A stretch of 64,000 nt of DNA from a virus, in the IMG/VR virus record IMGVR_UViG_3300033153_006701, positions 19,615-83,614 of that record. One strand, written 5' to 3'. Below the pieces are notes generated by a model. The model was not told where the DNA came from and ran no database searches. It saw nothing but the letters and a program-made list of their open reading frames with translations. Every line of letters begins with the position of its first letter. Within the stretch, counting starts at the first letter, position 1. Positions 1-9,312 of this stretch are shown in pieces. The translations under genes and the position numbers were made by a program.

Positions 1-1315
1 GGTCACCAATCATGGCGTTATCTAGATTGTCTCGATGATAAGCACCAGAAGTTCCGTAGCTTCCTGCTCTACTAAGGAGAGAGGTATGGTCATCTCCGGC
101 CCACCTTGAGCTTGGCCATTCGATACCAGACACAGGATAGGTCCCTGGATGCCCTGTATAGCTCTCACCTGGTGGGTTCAAGAACTTGAGCATCGAGTGC
201 TCCATGGTTGCAGCAAAGTCACCCTTGTTCCCATGGTCATGGCTATAGACTGAGTTTGCTAATGTCCAGAAAGATCTAGACAGAGGAGCTCCAGCAGCAA
301 TCACAGATAGCTGTGTGGAATTGTAACTACTCTCTTGCTCATTAGTAGAGACATAAGCTTCCAGATCAGTACTGGCCGACTCAATAACAAAGACCCAACT
401 ATCTGAAGTCTTCTTAAAAATAGCATCAGCAATAACCTGGTCCGCTGCACGGTCCCAGAGATAGATAAATCCAGTTGGGAGAACGTCACCAACAGCAATC
501 GCTCCCCACTGATCCTGTAGATCTTTAGGAAGGGCGTAACGATAGTGTTCATGATTTAGTGCATTAACGTCCGGGTCCTGCCAAAGTCTCTTATTCGCTT
601 GAACAGTAGTATCGAAGTTGTCATCAACTCCACCACCATAATCTAAGGCATCTGGATATCGTTCAGGTCTCTCCCACGAGCTAGAGAATGTGAGGGGTTG
701 CCGTGGAGGAAAGTGTAGATAATAGATAGATCCAGACTTAGAGATACGACATCCCGTGTAGTCAGTTTGGCGGGAGTCTGGGACAACACCCGGTAAAGTC
801 TCTGTTCCGACATTCCAGTCAGATGGGTCTACCGTATAGGTAACTGCTGTAGTCCCCGTGAGAGCAGAACCAAGACGCATTCGACCTGTCGAGTCGTCTA
901 CGAAATAATCGACAGCAGCATCAACTTCCCATGCGAGAGTCTTCTCTGTTGTGTACTGCTGATTCCAGGAGAACGCGCTTCCCGACTTTGGTTTGAATTG
1001 AAGATATACATCAGTCTCACCAGTAAACTTGTTGCCTACATTGTCTTCATAGAGGAACTCGCTAACAGAGGGAAACAGAGCTGGGTTAAGATAGCGCATC
1101 TCCCCCATGACCCTTGCGAGGCTAGTGATCTGCAAAGGAAAGTTGCTCATGACCGGGTCACCAGACTGGTTCCACAGATCACCAACAGCCTTCTCGAGAA
1201 CGTTAATACCCGTACGCCCTTGGCGAGCGACCGCAGTCAGCTTCGAGGGCGAAGGTTGTTCTCCTGCAGTAAAGGTAATATCTAGCGGGGCTGTTGCCCT
1301 TAGTTTGTCAGCCAT
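1..1315 (-). CDS. tail fibre / appendage protein, partial (C-terminus beyond window)
   Basis: The frame starts with ATG at 1315 (first residues MADKLRATAPLDITF), stays open for 438 codons and runs off the left edge. An AGAGGTG ribosome site lies just upstream, 12 bases after the stop of the fibre gene that starts at 4378. The protein is rich in aromatic, Gly, Ser and Thr residues and has no predicted membrane segment. A short stretch near residues 380-400 has several His residues (SHDHGNKGD, then MEHSM). It is the last visible gene of the baseplate/tail-fibre series, so a distal fibre, fibre-connector or receptor-binding role is likely. I recognise no specific family. Apparent open frames inside it on either strand are out-of-frame shadows. 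Confidence 0.8.
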   Translation of the reverse strand, partial: MADKLRATAPLDITFTAGEQPSPSKLTAVARQGRTGINVLEKAVGDLWNQSGDPVMSNFPLQITSLARVMGEMRYLNPALFPSVSEFLYEDNVGNKFTGETDVYLQFKPKSGSAFSWNQQYTTEKTLAWEVDAAVDYFVDDSTGRMRLGSALTGTTAVTYTVDPSDWNVGTETLPGVVPDSRQTDYTGCRISKSGSIYYLHFPPRQPLTFSSSWERPERYPDALDYGGGVDDNFDTTVQANKRLWQDPDVNALNHEHYRYALPKDLQDQWGAIAVGDVLPTGFIYLWDRAADQVIADAIFKKTSDSWVFVIESASTDLEAYVSTNEQESSYNSTQLSVIAAGAPLSRSFWTLANSVYSHDHGNKGDFAATMEHSMLKFLNPPGESYTGHPGTYPVSGIEWPSSRWAGDDHTSLLSRAGSYGTSGAYHRDNLDNAMIGD

Positions 1316-1327
1316 TACACACCTCTG

Positions 1328-4300
1328 TTATTCGTAGTATCCACTGATGAGATACTCGTTTGGATTGATATATGTTACCTGGTCTATTTCTGATGCTACA
1401 GTGATCCCTGCTGATTTCAAGCGGAAGCCAAGTGGAATGTCACCAGGAGCCGCAGTTAACTCAATATGATCTAACCCAAGTGTTACTGAGTCTGCCTTAT
1501 GGGTACGCCTAAACCAATTGATATAAGACTCTCCCACAAAATCATAGCCTGATACTGTCAAGGTTGTATTAGTAAGACGAGCTCCATTTGAGAAACGGAC
1601 TTCGTCATAAAGACCCAAGGGGGTTCCAATCGAATCAGTAGGATAACCAGCAAATATCCCTGAATCGGCACCATCGGCAATGGCGGCAGGACCACTAGTT
1701 AGCTCAACCCCTGAAGCTACCTCAATACCATCTATATGTATACCATATGAGAGGATTCCGCTAACAGAGGCACCATAATAAGCAGGATCTATCTCGTCGA
1801 AGAGCCAAACCAATTTGTAGTGATGCCAGTCAAGTAACTCATCTCTAGAAGAGAAGAGATCATCAAGCTTGACTCCAATCCAACCAATGTCATCATCTGA
1901 TAGCTGCAGAACACAGCGCAAATAAGAGTCTCCAGTAGATGTCCATTTCCAGAAACCAAACAAAATTGTGTTGGAATAACTCAGATTTCCCCAAGTATAG
2001 AGCAGCAACATGTCTGTCTTATCAGTATCTCCAACATAGAGCACGTTAGACTTGTAATTGAATTCAAAAGTTCCTTCTGCTCCTTGGTTTTCTGCTGCTG
2101 TCATAAGCCCTGAGGCTTGGAAGCATTGACCACTTGCCTGAACGTCATATGCTCCCTGAGACAGACCACTCGAAGTGGGGACTGCATCAATGTTTATCAG
2201 ATTTAGTCCGTTACCAGACGAATCATTGGTATTCCCATCAAAGTGCCAGAGACCAATTGTTTCAATATCTTCTCCACTAGTAGAAGTATAGGGAAGATAC
2301 GATGCAATCATGTCTCCTGATCTCTCTTCAAGATAAGAACTATACCAGTCAGACTGAGTTGCTAAGATCTCTGTATCTATTACGTCATCAATGTCTCTGA
2401 TCCTAGCTAAGACTCCACTAACAACATCGTCAATAGCAGAAACGTATTTGGTGCCGTTAGCTTCCTCGGTAATCAAGATGTTCAGGTCAATAGTATTAGA
2501 GTAAATGCGTCGACCCGAGCGCTGGTTAACGACATATGCTCGAGCAGATGTACTTCCCTCAACAGCGACAAAGTATGACTTGGTCAAGTTGATGCCAGGC
2601 TCTTCAAGAGCAGTGTCTGGAGTAAAAACTAAACTATAGACAGGGTCTTCATCTGAGCCTGTGTTGCTGATACTGTCTGAATATCTAGGACCAAGAGCAA
2701 CACCAGTAAATGTTCCAGTACGAGGATCTATGATATCTTCTCCACTTACCGTAACCAGGGTTTTCTTACCTGTAGATATATCACCGACAGAGTAGGTCTC
2801 TGGTGTACCAAGCCCATGCATCTCTCGAAAGAGAATTTCATAGTCGATATCAGCCTGGCCGCTTACTGGCAAGTCGTTATCGTTCAAGTAGTCTGTGTAG
2901 TATGTCTCCAATCTGGCTTCTGGGATACCAAGGATCTTATCATCCTGCCATACCTTATAGACCCATACTCCACTAACACTAGTGGGCTCAGAAATACCAC
3001 TCACTGAAACAGTTGCAGAAACGCCAGGATCAATGACAACATCTGTTGTGAACGTACCAATATCTTCAACAGTTGATGGGGGACTATAGAGAGCAAAAGC
3101 TTTACCGCTTGCCCCCGTTGCTGAGCTGATTGAAGTCTCTGTCCCAAAGGTTCCAAGGATAGGAGCTTGTAGATCAAAGGTAACAGTCTGTCCCTCGAGT
3201 GCTTCGCCTGCTGAGTTCTTCACCGTAGCTACTAGACGACCGATATTGTTCCCAACATTGATCTGGTATGGACTTCCAGTCGGGAGCTCTGCGGTCAAAA
3301 CGATAGAAGCTACTTCTGATTCAGCAGTCTGTACTTGAACGAACCCCTTGCTAAGAGCAGAAAGAGGATTCAGGTCTGCGTTAGAATCATTGATCCACTC
3401 CCCGGCAAAATTAGGTTCATAGAACACAGACTGGCCTGCCCAGTAGTGGACGACAATACGGTCACCTGCAGGAGGGACGAGACTGACGTCTCCGAAGGCC
3501 AGGACACCACGTTCATTATCTATCCATACTTCTTGGCCACTTGAGGTGAACTCATCTAGACCAGAGATACTAGTCCATTCAGTCAACATATCCGCATCGG
3601 AGTAAGACCAAACAGTAACCGTAGTATCCTCTGGGACAGGAGAGTAGACCAAATGAAACTGTTGTTCTACATCCCCTGATGAGATACCAACTAGCTCAAG
3701 ACCAGAGACCTCGGTTACAGTAGGGGTTCCACCAGCTACACTACCAATCTCGTCGGTCCAGTCGTTGTTCAACCATACGCGTGGAGGAGAGAAGTTTGTG
3801 GCATCTACCTTGAACTCAGGAGAGTCAGAGGTTGTAAGCTCGAGTCTCTTGCGGAAGTCGAGATCTGCATAGTGCTTGTTCTCAACCTTGTTGTATCTAA
3901 AGCGCCTAACCTGAATTGGGTATGTAGGCTTAGGGTCAAACTGCAGGTCAATGAACTGCAGACCACTTACCGTACTGTCCCTCAAGAAATCATGTGACTG
4001 ATACTCATCACTGAAGAGGTACCACTCATCCTCATAGTTGTAGAAGTACCCGCTATGGACCCTGGGGACCCAAGCACGCCAGTCGGATACGTACACAGGG
4101 AGTATTGTTGCTTGTGCTAAATCATCATTGTCTCCGTATCCCGACTGCCAAAGGTTGTCAGAGATACCTGAAGTAGTTGGATCCCAAAGGGTGGAAATTG
4201 TGGCAGAGGCCTGGAACTCCCTGTCGGTAGGCCAAGTACGCCTGTCCCACTGCCACCCTTGTATCTTCTTGTTCGACCCTGGGTGCTCTTCGCTGACATA

Positions 4301-4378
4301 GATAGAGTTCTGTCCTACGACCGTACTAAAGGACGACCGAAAGACTGTGATCATTACGTCAGTATCTACGAAAGCCAT
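1328..4378 (-). CDS. large tail-fibre protein with Ig-like and LamG-like domains
   Basis: This 1016-residue protein probably forms a tail fibre or baseplate-anchored appendage outside the virion. Roughly residues 350-470 look like a bacterial Ig-like (invasin/Big1 type) domain, with the typical run VATVKNSAGEALEGQTVTF followed by alternating strands. Roughly residues 690-930 resemble a LamG/concanavalin jelly-roll (GLWHFDGNTNDSSGNG opening, later LYDEVRFSNGARL), a fold often used to bind sugars. The N-terminal ~300 residues are Trp- and Tyr-rich and may be the attachment part. The tripeptide VSG recurs nine times, mostly at likely strand turns. Its ATG shares a base with the stop of the upstream gene (TAATG), so translation is probably coupled. 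Receptor binding is inferred from domains and position only. Confidence 0.75.
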   Translation of the reverse strand: MAFVDTDVMITVFRSSFSTVVGQNSIYVSEEHPGSNKKIQGWQWDRRTWPTDREFQASATISTLWDPTTSGISDNLWQSGYGDNDDLAQATILPVYVSDWRAWVPRVHSGYFYNYEDEWYLFSDEYQSHDFLRDSTVSGLQFIDLQFDPKPTYPIQVRRFRYNKVENKHYADLDFRKRLELTTSDSPEFKVDATNFSPPRVWLNNDWTDEIGSVAGGTPTVTEVSGLELVGISSGDVEQQFHLVYSPVPEDTTVTVWSYSDADMLTEWTSISGLDEFTSSGQEVWIDNERGVLAFGDVSLVPPAGDRIVVHYWAGQSVFYEPNFAGEWINDSNADLNPLSALSKGFVQVQTAESEVASIVLTAELPTGSPYQINVGNNIGRLVATVKNSAGEALEGQTVTFDLQAPILGTFGTETSISSATGASGKAFALYSPPSTVEDIGTFTTDVVIDPGVSATVSVSGISEPTSVSGVWVYKVWQDDKILGIPEARLETYYTDYLNDNDLPVSGQADIDYEILFREMHGLGTPETYSVGDISTGKKTLVTVSGEDIIDPRTGTFTGVALGPRYSDSISNTGSDEDPVYSLVFTPDTALEEPGINLTKSYFVAVEGSTSARAYVVNQRSGRRIYSNTIDLNILITEEANGTKYVSAIDDVVSGVLARIRDIDDVIDTEILATQSDWYSSYLEERSGDMIASYLPYTSTSGEDIETIGLWHFDGNTNDSSGNGLNLINIDAVPTSSGLSQGAYDVQASGQCFQASGLMTAAENQGAEGTFEFNYKSNVLYVGDTDKTDMLLLYTWGNLSYSNTILFGFWKWTSTGDSYLRCVLQLSDDDIGWIGVKLDDLFSSRDELLDWHHYKLVWLFDEIDPAYYGASVSGILSYGIHIDGIEVASGVELTSGPAAIADGADSGIFAGYPTDSIGTPLGLYDEVRFSNGARLTNTTLTVSGYDFVGESYINWFRRTHKADSVTLGLDHIELTAAPGDIPLGFRLKSAGITVASEIDQVTYINPNEYLISGYYE

Positions 4379-5244
4379 TACTTACCCCAAGTCGAAGGGA
4401 ATACAGAAAGAAGCTCGTTCACAATATCTGCTCCGAGTTCATTCGGTAAACCGTCATATCCTGTTGGACTCTGTTCGAACATCTTAGTTTTGAAGTCATC
4501 AGACTGCAAGTTGTGTAAGATCACAGGACTTGCCTCGACAACAAGATCATCATTACGGTATTTGTATCGCACGGTGGAACCTGGCGCTGGAACCACTGTT
4601 GAAAAAATGGTACCAGAGCTGAGGTCGATGTAATACTGCCCAGCTCGAGTCATCAAGCTCTCAACTGCAACGCGCTGAGTCATGTTGGTAGACTCCACCG
4701 ATACTGTGTCTGGGATCAGATTCACATTTGCCAGCTGAATCCGCACACCCTTGTCTGAAATATCCTCTATCTCTACCTGGACTATCGAGCTCTGGTCAAA
4801 AATAGTCATAGAACGATCAGTGGCTACAGCATCAGGAAGAAGGGTAACAGTAAACAAGCCAGTAGCATTAATTCGATCTGCCAGCTCCTGAACAGTGCGT
4901 GCCCCTCCAGCCCTTTCGTACCTATCTAGCGTGACTAGGACTGTATCAGGATAGTCAGAATAGAGAGTACACTTGGTCTCTTCAAAGACTATGGCTGGCA
5001 TAGTTAGCCCTGAGTTGGGGACTATTTGCATGACCTCAGTGACAGAGAGCCCTAGTTCTCGAGTGATACCATTGATGAGTCCACGATAGGAAGCATTGGC
5101 GCGATGCACAAAGACATCCATCAGCCGGAGACGATACTCGGCATTGGTCTCTTCCTCGAGACGTGCCAAGCTCATGGTCAGACCGTGCTGGTCAAACTCA
5201 TTGAAGACATGATATGGAGCGGGTGTTGCAGTGATCTTAGCCAT
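4378..5244 (-). CDS. baseplate / tail-tip protein, gpI-like position
   Basis: This 288-residue protein sits where P2-like phages keep gpI, two genes after the J-like wedge protein and just before the fibres, so it may link the baseplate to the fibres. Its N-terminal ~90 residues (EETNAEYRLRLMDVF, then YRGLINGITRELGL) look helical; the rest is beta-rich with no motif I can name. Its first bases overlap the end of the preceding gene by 8 and its stop overlaps the fibre gene start, which indicates a tightly coupled operon. Function is inferred from gene order; the family is not recognised. Confidence 0.65.
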   Translation of the reverse strand: MAKITATPAPYHVFNEFDQHGLTMSLARLEEETNAEYRLRLMDVFVHRANASYRGLINGITRELGLSVTEVMQIVPNSGLTMPAIVFEETKCTLYSDYPDTVLVTLDRYERAGGARTVQELADRINATGLFTVTLLPDAVATDRSMTIFDQSSIVQVEIEDISDKGVRIQLANVNLIPDTVSVESTNMTQRVAVESLMTRAGQYYIDLSSGTIFSTVVPAPGSTVRYKYRNDDLVVEASPVILHNLQSDDFKTKMFEQSPTGYDGLPNELGADIVNELLSVFPSTWGK

Positions 5245-6838
5245 CAGTCTCTACTGTTACCTCGCTGTAATCTTCTTTGAAATAGAGCAGTTTCTGTTGG
5301 TAATCTATCAGCATTATATCTGTGTGCAGACCAATTTGATAGTAACTAGAGGCAGTTCGAACCCACATCTTCTGATCAGCGTCAAAGTCAATACCAAGAA
5401 TTGGGCTCAACACAAGGGAGCTTAGGTCGATAGTAGCCAGAGGAAGCCTGTGGTTGACAGAGACAAGTACTCGGTCTGAGTGCTCAGTCTCGTCTACATA
5501 GACGGCGTCGAGTCCTAATAGGTACTCTCCGTAGTTAGAAGCTGTGACGCTCAGGACATTAGTCAGTGTACGGACCAGTCCACGGTCTACGATATAGGAG
5601 TCGGCAATCCATGTCTGCCAGGCGCTCCCATCCCAGTAGTATTTGTCTCCATCAGGTTGCTGGTACCAGACACGATATTTGAGCAGCTCTTGGATAGGAC
5701 GGCGATACCAAGGGATGAAGTCTATACTCTCACCCTGGAGCACCCACCGCTCTTCTATGTCAATCTGAACATGGGTCCCATCGGTTCTGTCTCTGAGGAG
5801 GTTTACTCCACTGACCATTTCTGAGATAGCATCATAGCAGTAGAGAATATTGGCATCGTCTACGATCCAGGCTCTCTCTGTGAACGGCTGTAGTGCCATA
5901 TCGACAGCAGTAACCGTAGCCCAGCTACTGTCCAAGAGTTCCCAGCTTTCGCTTGCCTCTTTTTCAACAACACCTAGGATCAGCTGCTCCCACTCGTCTG
6001 AGGTATAGCGGACCTTCTCGAGGTAGGATTTCCCTCCTGAGCTATCCAGTCCCCAGAAGGTATCGATCTTCTTGCGCTGCGCAGACCACTCGAGGTTCCA
6101 CTTGTCAAGATAGTCCTCTTCTTCAAACTCAGCAGAGGCAATCGTGAAGACTACATCAGGCTCAACATCTCTGGCCTCAATCTTTGTCAGGGTCTTCCAT
6201 TGTCTGAGGGACTTCTGTCTCTGGTCCCATGGGAAGATGATTGTCTCTTGGTCAGTAAGACCAAATCGAGTAGTTCCATGAAGGATAAGCTTGGCACGTC
6301 GGAGCTCATCAGCCGAGACCTGAAGGTATTGTGTTCCTCCGTCTGCCTCGACAAAGATGTCACCTCCGCCCAGGTGATGAGACCACTCACCAGATACACA
6401 GTAGTCAGAGGCCGTGAGCTCTACTAGGTTGTGGTCTCCGGTGACCGTGTCATCCAGGGTAGCCCTACTAGGGATAGAGTCATACCAAAAGCTCTCGATG
6501 TCATTACCCGCAGCCACAGGGACCTCATAGTATGTACTATCAACTAGGCCACTAACAGTAGGAGCAGTAGGGACTGGGCCAGCTGGGTCAGATACATCCT
6601 CATCAAAAGTGAAGGTGGTAGGAAGTGCAACACGATGGATCTGACCAATCTCGTTCATGTTGGCCGTAAGAAGAAACTGATTAGCTCGCATCTTTGCAAG
6701 CGCACGGTCTACTGAGTCAAGAGGACCAGCCATACTATTGAGTAAACGATATCCGATGGACTGAGAATCCTCTCTAGTCCTTGACCAAGGAGGATAGATA
6801 TTCGTGAGCTCTTGTGTTACTGGTCGTCTCTTCGCCAT
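5237..6838 (-). CDS. baseplate structural protein
   Basis: This 533-residue protein has a helical N-terminus (LTNIYPPWSRTREDSQSIGYRLLNSMAGPLDSVDRAL) that resembles the docking segment of baseplate/tail-tip proteins. A long, beta-rich, Trp- and Tyr-rich body follows, with repeated DGSAWQTW- and WELLDSSWATV-like strands. VSG tripeptides occur as in the neighbouring fibre proteins. Its ATG lies directly before the stop of the J-like wedge gene with no gap. A wedge extension or fibre-connector role is inferred from its place between baseplate J and the fibres. No enzymatic motif is visible. Confidence 0.65.
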   Translation of the reverse strand: MAKRRPVTQELTNIYPPWSRTREDSQSIGYRLLNSMAGPLDSVDRALAKMRANQFLLTANMNEIGQIHRVALPTTFTFDEDVSDPAGPVPTAPTVSGLVDSTYYEVPVAAGNDIESFWYDSIPSRATLDDTVTGDHNLVELTASDYCVSGEWSHHLGGGDIFVEADGGTQYLQVSADELRRAKLILHGTTRFGLTDQETIIFPWDQRQKSLRQWKTLTKIEARDVEPDVVFTIASAEFEEEDYLDKWNLEWSAQRKKIDTFWGLDSSGGKSYLEKVRYTSDEWEQLILGVVEKEASESWELLDSSWATVTAVDMALQPFTERAWIVDDANILYCYDAISEMVSGVNLLRDRTDGTHVQIDIEERWVLQGESIDFIPWYRRPIQELLKYRVWYQQPDGDKYYWDGSAWQTWIADSYIVDRGLVRTLTNVLSVTASNYGEYLLGLDAVYVDETEHSDRVLVSVNHRLPLATIDLSSLVLSPILGIDFDADQKMWVRTASSYYQIGLHTDIMLIDYQQKLLYFKEDYSEVTVETDG

Positions 6839-8062
6839 TTAGATAACCACCCTAAACAAGATAGGTGTTGCTCCCGCATACTGATTTTCTACAAGTAGCT
6901 TTTCATCGGCCTCAGGCAAGAAGTCAGTCAGAAGAGTATTCCGCACCTTGTTATCCTCGAGGCTCGAGGGCCTATGAATGAACACTTTGTCAAATGGTTT
7001 AGTAGTGGTCCCTACGTTCTTGATAAGATCGGAGGTAGAGAGAACGCGCTCTATCATCTCGTTGAAGATAAGCTGTTCTCCAATGTCTAGATTGTCGATA
7101 TAGGTAGAAACATTGGTAGTCACTGAAGAGACGATCGATGCCTGTTCATCAGAGGTTGCGCGGTGCTTCAGAGTGAGGTCCCCAATCATTGAAACACCTA
7201 TCTCTCTAGGACCTCGAACAGAAGACACGTTCCCATATCCTTGATTTTTCCAGACAGCCTGCCATACAGCCTGTTCTAGAGAAGCAGAGACCGAAGGAAC
7301 CGTGGCCTTGATGAGAACATCAAAGCTTCCAATGCCATGGAAGTATGGAATGAGAGATACGTCTGCTACACCTGGCACTGCCAGGGCTGTGAGGCGGATA
7401 GAGGTTTGGTTGGCTCTCTCAGCAGCGATGACCTGATTAGACAAGCGGAAGCGATAGTTAGTATCACCCTCGATCTCCCTCCCTACGTTGATCTCCCCTT
7501 CGTTGTTAACCTTCAGAGAGTTGTTCAATGAATCCGTGTAGTCAGTAAAATCATGATGAATAAGCTGACCCGCACCTACGTTAGCAGCAGCCCCAGGCCT
7601 GATGGCCTCTACTGCTACAAAGCTCTCGGACTGGTCAGAGGGGAGCAGTGTCTGAAATGGAATCCGATAGGTGATACCTGAGCCAGCACTACCTGTGCTA
7701 ACCACTCTTCCTGCAGGAAGAATAATAGAGCTACTCGAGTTAATGGTCCCAAAGGTCCCAAGATCTACATAGAAGCGGACTAGACGGTCAGCTGCAGAGA
7801 TAGAAGATGTGGTCTCTCCATGCCGAGGAAGACCAAGCATCTGGCCGATGAAATCTAGATACTTTGCGTTAGCACCGTCGATGAAACCAAGAGCAATGTT
7901 CTGATCAAAAGTCTTCCACTGACGACCTAGCTTCTTGCTGAGTGCCTGGACAAGTGCACGAGTCTTACTACCTGGAGAGGTTCTTGTGATGTTCGTATTG
8001 TTAACAACATCGAAGAGCAAGTCTCCAAATATCTTGCTCTCTGACTCAGCGAAAATAGGCAT
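6839..8062 (-). CDS. baseplate wedge protein, J-like (T4 gp6 / Mu gp47 family)
   Basis: This 407-residue protein has the hallmarks of the baseplate J family: a region around residues 95-190 on smooth versus jagged coordinates with GxVV and an EAIRPGAAANVGAG segment, then a DTNYRFRLSNQV motif (the family's DExYRxRL-like signature) near residues 195-210. The mid-region reads TALAVPGVADVSLIPY, another family trait (aVpGV..v.vi). It builds the iris of wedge dimers around the hub and signals sheath contraction. It follows the gp25-like gene, as in P2, Mu and T4-like clusters. The start ATG has a clear AAGGAG upstream. Confidence 0.88.
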   Translation of the reverse strand: MPIFAESESKIFGDLLFDVVNNTNITRTSPGSKTRALVQALSKKLGRQWKTFDQNIALGFIDGANAKYLDFIGQMLGLPRHGETTSSISAADRLVRFYVDLGTFGTINSSSSIILPAGRVVSTGSAGSGITYRIPFQTLLPSDQSESFVAVEAIRPGAAANVGAGQLIHHDFTDYTDSLNNSLKVNNEGEINVGREIEGDTNYRFRLSNQVIAAERANQTSIRLTALAVPGVADVSLIPYFHGIGSFDVLIKATVPSVSASLEQAVWQAVWKNQGYGNVSSVRGPREIGVSMIGDLTLKHRATSDEQASIVSSVTTNVSTYIDNLDIGEQLIFNEMIERVLSTSDLIKNVGTTTKPFDKVFIHRPSSLEDNKVRNTLLTDFLPEADEKLLVENQYAGATPILFRVVI

Positions 8063-8074
8063 CAGTCAAACTCC

Positions 8075-8545
8075 TTAAGCAAAGTCGAATTCAGTCTGGC
8101 CCCATGGAAGAACAAAGAGGCCCTGCTCAGTGCTATCAAATATGGTGGATACAACAATAGGATCTGATATGTCCAGCTGGTTATTAGTTGTTGCGATAGC
8201 CAGTATCGAGATCGCAATCATAACCTTATATACACCAACTGGAATCACCCGAACACTCACGTCTTCAGAAAGCACTATACCAGCTGCTATGAGCGCTGTC
8301 TTCACTCTGTCCTGAATTAGTTGACCCATTTCACGGGTGTTGGGTTCCCCAAGGAAGTCTGACAGGTTCGCCCCAATAGTAGGTTCACGCTCCCAGTCTA
8401 ACAGTTCTGACCTAACAATGTTTGCAACCTCGTTGCGGATCGACTGGAGATAGTCATAGGAGGTGTCCCGAATGTCGCCATCGTCATCGATAGCATAGTC
8501 TCCGTCCCATGTGAATTCCAGATCAATACTGTCATAGTCACTCAT
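8075..8545 (-). CDS. baseplate wedge protein, gp25 / gpW-like
   Basis: This 156-residue protein matches the gp25/gpW lysozyme-like wedge family in size and features. These include an N-terminal DGDYAIDDDGDI strand pair, SIRNEVANIVRSELLDWEREPTIGANL near residues 35-60 (the family's EPR-like motif appears as WEREPTIG), and a C-terminal beta part. In contractile tails it forms the wedge core and starts sheath polymerisation. The order gp25-like then J-like is the conserved pair of contractile injection systems. A 12-base gap with a ribosome site separates it from the J-like gene. Confidence 0.85.
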   Translation of the reverse strand: MSDYDSIDLEFTWDGDYAIDDDGDIRDTSYDYLQSIRNEVANIVRSELLDWEREPTIGANLSDFLGEPNTREMGQLIQDRVKTALIAAGIVLSEDVSVRVIPVGVYKVMIAISILAIATTNNQLDISDPIVVSTIFDSTEQGLFVLPWGQTEFDFA

Positions 8546-8549
8546 GCGT

Positions 8550-8894
8550 TTATCCTAATGCGGCAATCATCACTACCAAGTTCTTTGCTGTAGAAGCAAA
8601 TAGGGCAACGGGAGGAAAAGGAATACAGTTAGGGAACGGAGTCATCATGGTTTGAGGAATCATTCGGATCCAGTCGTTCATCTGGACAAACAAGCCTCCC
8701 ATTCGAATATTCTCCGAGGTAGTACCAAAAGAGACAGAACCACCCATACTGATATAGACACCATTCTCATCTGCTGCAACGGCATTCTTCTTGTTGCCCA
8801 CCAGGGCTACAGAGTTAGGGGTACACTGGAACCCTGCCTCTGCATTCTTAGTAGCTCGCCAAATTTTGAAGTTACGTTTCTGTGGATCAGCCAT
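8550..8894 (-). CDS. small baseplate protein of unknown family
   Basis: This 114-residue protein lies between the OB-fold spike candidate and the gp25-like gene. The central part is beta-rich and Gly-rich (GVYISMGGSVSFGTTSENIRMGG) and the C-terminus is hydrophobic (PFPPVALFASTAKNLVVMI). The slot is where a spike tip (PAAR/gp5.4-like) or another hub part might be coded. I see only two cysteines and no clear metal-binding set, so a PAAR call is not supported. Its ATG overlaps the last base of the preceding gene's stop. Confidence 0.6.
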   Translation of the reverse strand: MADPQKRNFKIWRATKNAEAGFQCTPNSVALVGNKKNAVAADENGVYISMGGSVSFGTTSENIRMGGLFVQMNDWIRMIPQTMMTPFPNCIPFPPVALFASTAKNLVVMIAALG

Positions 8895-9310
8895 TAGAAA
8901 GACGTTAGACCTCCTCCCATTAATTTGTATGCTCCAGTCTTAACCTCATTCTCTCTATCTTCCTTGGTCAAGAAATCAACATCCTCGCCACCAATGATCT
9001 CAATCATGGGCTTCCTGGCCCCGTGTCTGCCACGCCAATAGATGCGACACTTCATCCCCTTGCGTACTTGTCCCCAGCGAGTAAAGACATCCTCGAGATC
9101 ATTGAGCAAAGGGACGTAAGCTCCGTTAGCAATCGTCTCTCCTGTTGCATGGTCGATGACCTTGACCTGCAGGTCCTCTTTTCGAACATCTTCAATCATG
9201 CCATAGGACATTCTATCTTCAGTCACACTAGGCTGTTCGGCCTTAGTGTGAGCTCCTTCAATAGCCGTGTGGGCTTTCGAGCGAGGAGATGAATATCCAA
9301 AAGAAGACAT
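8894..9310 (-). CDS. baseplate spike / hub protein with OB-fold-like core
   Basis: This 138-residue protein has a central ~75-residue part (from MSYGMIEDVRKEDLQVKVID to KPMIEIIGGED) whose strand pattern resembles the OB-fold at the base of phage spike proteins (gpV/gp45 class). The N-terminal ~30 residues are polar and probably flexible; the C-terminus ends in a Gly-rich tail. It directly follows the 1975-residue hub, the usual place of the spike gene. No long beta-helix follows the OB-like part, so it would be a very short spike or an adaptor. Fold assignment is by eye. Confidence 0.6.
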   Translation of the reverse strand: MSSFGYSSPRSKAHTAIEGAHTKAEQPSVTEDRMSYGMIEDVRKEDLQVKVIDHATGETIANGAYVPLLNDLEDVFTRWGQVRKGMKCRIYWRGRHGARKPMIEIIGGEDVDFLTKEDRENEVKTGAYKLMGGGLTSF

Positions 9311-9312
9311 GA

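Noticed and set aside
301-552. 83-residue frame on the minus strand
   Set aside because: It is out of frame with the partial fibre gene that is open from 1315 to the window edge; its composition (Leu/Arg-rich) looks like a shadow.
8550-8894. PAAR-type spike tip
   Set aside because: Position fits, but the expected metal-binding His/Cys set and Pro-Ala-Ala-Arg-like repeats are not visible.
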